Source: Bacteroidota bacterium
Lineage (GTDB): Bacteria > Bacteroidota > Bacteroidia > Cytophagales > Cyclobacteriaceae
Reading direction: 5' to 3'
Assembly: GCA_947470895.1 (NCBI GenBank)
Contig: CANIVF010000019.1
Coordinates: 1 to 64,000 of the forward strand
DNA length: 64,000 nucleotides
Shown: one piece after another, positions 61,586 through 64,000 of the stretch
How the letters are laid out: each line of letters starts with the position of its first letter
Numbering within the stretch: the stretch's first letter is position 1
Position numbers and translations under genes: made by a program
The notes under the pieces: model-generated
Told to the model about the DNA's origin: nothing
The model's database searches: none
The model's input: the letters and a program-made list of their open reading frames with translations, nothing else

Positions 61586-63013
61586 ATGGCATTTATTCAG
61601 TCTGAAACCGGCACGCTCGCTAAATTATTTGAGAATCAAAAGAGGAAGAGTTTATTACTCAGACAGGAATCAATTAAAGATCGTAAACGAAGGATCAAAG
61701 CCTTTGGAAAATTCATTTTGGCTAACCGTGAGCGGATCGGAAAAGCCGTACATGCAGACCTGAGAAAGCCTTTGGTTGAAATTGACCTTTCTGAAGTATA
61801 TCCGGTTGTTGCTGAAATAAGAAATGTGTTAAGGAATTTGAACGACTGGGCACAGCCCGAGTTGATTGACGCCCCGCTCACCTACCTCGGCACAAAATCT
61901 AAGATCGTTTTCGAACCTAAAGGCGTTTGCCTGATCATAGCACCCTGGAATTTTCCTTTCAATCTTTGTTTTGGACCTTTGATCTCCTGTCTTGCCGCTG
62001 GAAATACTGCTATTCTTAAACCATCAGAGGCCACACCACACACAGCGGCACTGATTAATACGTTGGTCAAAGAATTTTTTGAAGAAGATCTTGTGGCCGT
62101 AATAGAAGGTGGAGTCAGAACCACAACGGAATTATTGAAGCTGCCTTTTCATCATATCTTTTTTACTGGAAGTACAGCGGTGGGTAAAATTGTAATGAAG
62201 GCGGCCTCTGAAAATCTTACCTCTGTGACCTTAGAACTAGGAGGAAAATCTCCAACGATCATCGATAGTTCTGCTAACCTTACCGATGCGGCTACACGAA
62301 TTGCTTTTGGCAAGTTTTTGAACAAAGGGCAAACCTGTATTGCCCCTGACTACATCCTTATTGAAGAAACTGTAAAAAAGGAATTCATTGATTTGCTAAT
62401 AACAAAAATCAACGCGCTCTTTGGGGAACATGGTAAGATTGATGAGCATACACCTAACTACTCACGAATCGTAAACCAAAAGAATTTTAAGCGTCTGGAT
62501 GGATTGGTTAAAGAAGCTTTAGCGCTGAATGCAAAATTAGAATTTGGAGGGGCTACAATAGAAGAACAAAATTATATGCATCCTGTAATTCTATCGCAGG
62601 TTCCGTTGCATGCCCGAATTATGGAAGAAGAAATCTTCGGTCCTGTTTTACCCATTCTCACCTATAATTCGGAAGATGAAGTGATCAATCTTATTAATTC
62701 TAAACCTAAGCCTCTTGCGCTATACATTTTCAGCCATCGCAAATCATTTCAAAACAGAATAATTCGCGAAACAACAGCCGGATCAGCTTGCATCAACGAT
62801 TGCGTATTACAGTTTACTCATCCCAATTTGCCTTTTGGTGGAGTTAATGCCAGCGGCATTGGGAAATCACATGGTAAATATGGCTTTATCGCGTTCTCGA
62901 ATGAAAAGCCTGTCGTCAAGCAACGAAGCGGTTTTTCTTCCACTTATCTTTTACATCCACCTTATACAGCCAGAGTTAAGCAGCTTATCGACATGATGGT
63001 AAAGTGGTTTTGA
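61586..63013 (+). CDS. Aldehyde dehydrogenase family protein
   Basis: The ATG at 61586 is preferred over a TTG-type start at 61529, giving 475 residues. Typical motifs are IIAPWNFPF, the FTGSTAVGK Rossmann loop, LELGGKSP with general-base Glu217, and KGQTCIAPDY with nucleophile Cys251. Close relatives are class 3-like fatty aldehyde dehydrogenases with a C-terminal hydrophobic end; this protein ends LIDMMVKWF, which may be membrane-associated. It probably oxidises medium or long-chain aldehydes with NAD(P). Confidence 0.9.
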   Translation: MAFIQSETGTLAKLFENQKRKSLLLRQESIKDRKRRIKAFGKFILANRERIGKAVHADLRKPLVEIDLSEVYPVVAEIRNVLRNLNDWAQPELIDAPLTYLGTKSKIVFEPKGVCLIIAPWNFPFNLCFGPLISCLAAGNTAILKPSEATPHTAALINTLVKEFFEEDLVAVIEGGVRTTTELLKLPFHHIFFTGSTAVGKIVMKAASENLTSVTLELGGKSPTIIDSSANLTDAATRIAFGKFLNKGQTCIAPDYILIEETVKKEFIDLLITKINALFGEHGKIDEHTPNYSRIVNQKNFKRLDGLVKEALALNAKLEFGGATIEEQNYMHPVILSQVPLHARIMEEEIFGPVLPILTYNSEDEVINLINSKPKPLALYIFSHRKSFQNRIIRETTAGSACINDCVLQFTHPNLPFGGVNASGIGKSHGKYGFIAFSNEKPVVKQRSGFSSTYLLHPPYTARVKQLIDMMVKWF

Positions 63014-63104
63014 TAAGAATTTAATCTGGTTTTCGTTTGTTTAGAAATTGATCCTCATTTGGCGAGGTATTTAGTAATTTTGTTGTTGTTCAAATTTTGA
63101 AGTT

Positions 63105-64000
63105 ATGAAAATTGTAAAAAAAGTCCTGATTGGTCTTGGTGCACTCGTGATCATTTTGATTGCTACGGCTTTTATTATTCCAAGATTATTTAAAAATGAC
63201 ATCAAAGCCGCCATCGACAAGGAGATTGCTAAAACAATAAATGCAGATGTACTTTTTGAAGCCGATAATTTTGACCTGACCTTATTTCGTAATTTTCCCA
63301 ACATCACTATTGAGATAAAAGACCTGGGGGTTTTCAACCATGCTCCCTTTAAAGGAGTTCCTCTTTTTGTGGTGCATCAGATTGATGTTGAGCTTAACTT
63401 AAAAGATGTTTTGTTTGGCGATCAACTCAGGCTTAAAGGTGTTACTTTAAATAAGCCACAAATTGATGTGCGTGTTTTAAAAAATGGCACTGCCAATTAC
63501 GATATCACCTATCCATCAACTGATACGGTAACCGTGGAAAGTGAGCCCACAAAATTTTCTTTTGGAATAGATCATTGGGAAGTTATCAACGGAGATCTGT
63601 CTTATGATGATCAGTCCATGCCATTCTCCATGAAGTTGAAGGGGTTGAATCACTCGGGGAGCGGAAATTTCAATGAAGTGTCTTTTGATCTCACCACAAA
63701 GTCCGTTGCCGACTCACTAACCGTGTCCTACGATGGTGTTGAATACCTGACCAATAAGAAAGCGGTGGTTGATGCCATTATCGGAATCAGTGAAGATTAC
63801 TCCCTATTTACGTTCAAAGATAATGCTGCAAAACTCAACGACTTTGCCATGAGTTTTGATGGATGGATTAAAATGAATGAGAAAGATTATGGAATGGACA
63901 TTAATTTCAAGAGTCCTGAAAATACATTCAAAAGTTTGTTATCACTCGTACCAGGAATTTATACGAAAGATTTTGATCAACTAGAAACGAAGGGAGATTT
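63105..64000 (+). CDS. AsmA-like protein, N-terminal part (cut by window edge)
   Basis: The ATG at 63105 starts an uninterrupted frame to the end of the window (298 codons). It begins with a membrane anchor (KKVLIGLGALVIILIATAFIIP), then NADVLFEADNFDLTLFRNFPNI and KDLGVFNHAPFKG, the AsmA N-domain pattern, and LRLKGVTLNKPQIDV. AsmA-like proteins link inner and outer membranes and are linked to phospholipid transport. The C-terminal part is outside the window. Confidence 0.8.
   Translation, partial: MKIVKKVLIGLGALVIILIATAFIIPRLFKNDIKAAIDKEIAKTINADVLFEADNFDLTLFRNFPNITIEIKDLGVFNHAPFKGVPLFVVHQIDVELNLKDVLFGDQLRLKGVTLNKPQIDVRVLKNGTANYDITYPSTDTVTVESEPTKFSFGIDHWEVINGDLSYDDQSMPFSMKLKGLNHSGSGNFNEVSFDLTTKSVADSLTVSYDGVEYLTNKKAVVDAIIGISEDYSLFTFKDNAAKLNDFAMSFDGWIKMNEKDYGMDINFKSPENTFKSLLSLVPGIYTKDFDQLETKGD

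Overview
The window looks like a chromosome segment from a free-living Bacteroidota bacterium, most likely order Cytophagales. The grounds are a PorP/SprF protein next to a type B (gliding-type) T9SS sorting domain, OmpA/PD40 envelope proteins, many DUF1080/ThuA/Gfo-Idh-MocA periplasmic sugar enzymes, two TAnnTTTG promoter candidates and few Shine-Dalgarno sites. The sequence is moderately AT-rich apart from one sharply GC-rich islet. No rRNA, tRNA, CRISPR array, prophage or recognisable transposase was seen.

Layout. 0-20 kb: the end of a KDPG aldolase gene, a MESH1-like ppGpp hydrolase, a ThuA and a DUF1080 protein, a NagX-like acyltransferase gene broken by two TGA codons, an orphan PqqB-like protein, pirin, an M28 peptidase, then a minus-strand run of oxidoreductases and hydrolases. 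After these come an OYE-type enzyme, a b561-like/YceI pair, CorA, an acetyltransferase and a beta-lactamase-fold protein. 20-28 kb: a decay zone with a sulfatase pseudogene, an outer-membrane barrel tail fragment, a GC-rich islet carrying a degenerate 21-nt repeat and a truncated helical protein gene, a membrane-protein fragment and a wrecked lemA-DUF3137 operon. Intact YtxH, Gfo/Idh/MocA and TIM-barrel epimerase genes lie among them.

28-38 kb: a GDPD-like phosphodiesterase, a small SET-domain protein, an arginyltransferase-like protein, an overlapping HipA-like kinase/DUF3037 pair, a second epimerase, a luciferase-like monooxygenase, an amidohydrolase, an alpha/beta hydrolase and a CvfB-like RNA-binding protein. 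38-46 kb: a tightly packed three-gene surface module made of a 1951-residue tail-fibre/YadA-head-like protein with an S74 self-cleaving chaperone end, a short protein with a type B T9SS signal, and a PorP/SprF protein with a very basic tail. 46-64 kb: an M20 dipeptidase, a sortilin-like beta-propeller protein, a LolA-like protein, a DsbD-like reductase, an M23 peptidase, a patatin-BamA fusion, two coupled OmpA-family genes, a transglutaminase-like protein, an aldehyde dehydrogenase and the start of an AsmA-like gene.

Functional themes are periplasmic carbohydrate processing (aldolase, ThuA, DUF1080, Gfo/Idh/MocA, TIM-barrel epimerases, broken sulfatase) and envelope or surface building (T9SS module, OmpA pair, patatin-barrel, DsbD, M23). 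The least explained parts are the GC-rich repeat islet and the S74/T9SS-B/PorP module. All family calls come from reading motifs by eye; no database search was possible.
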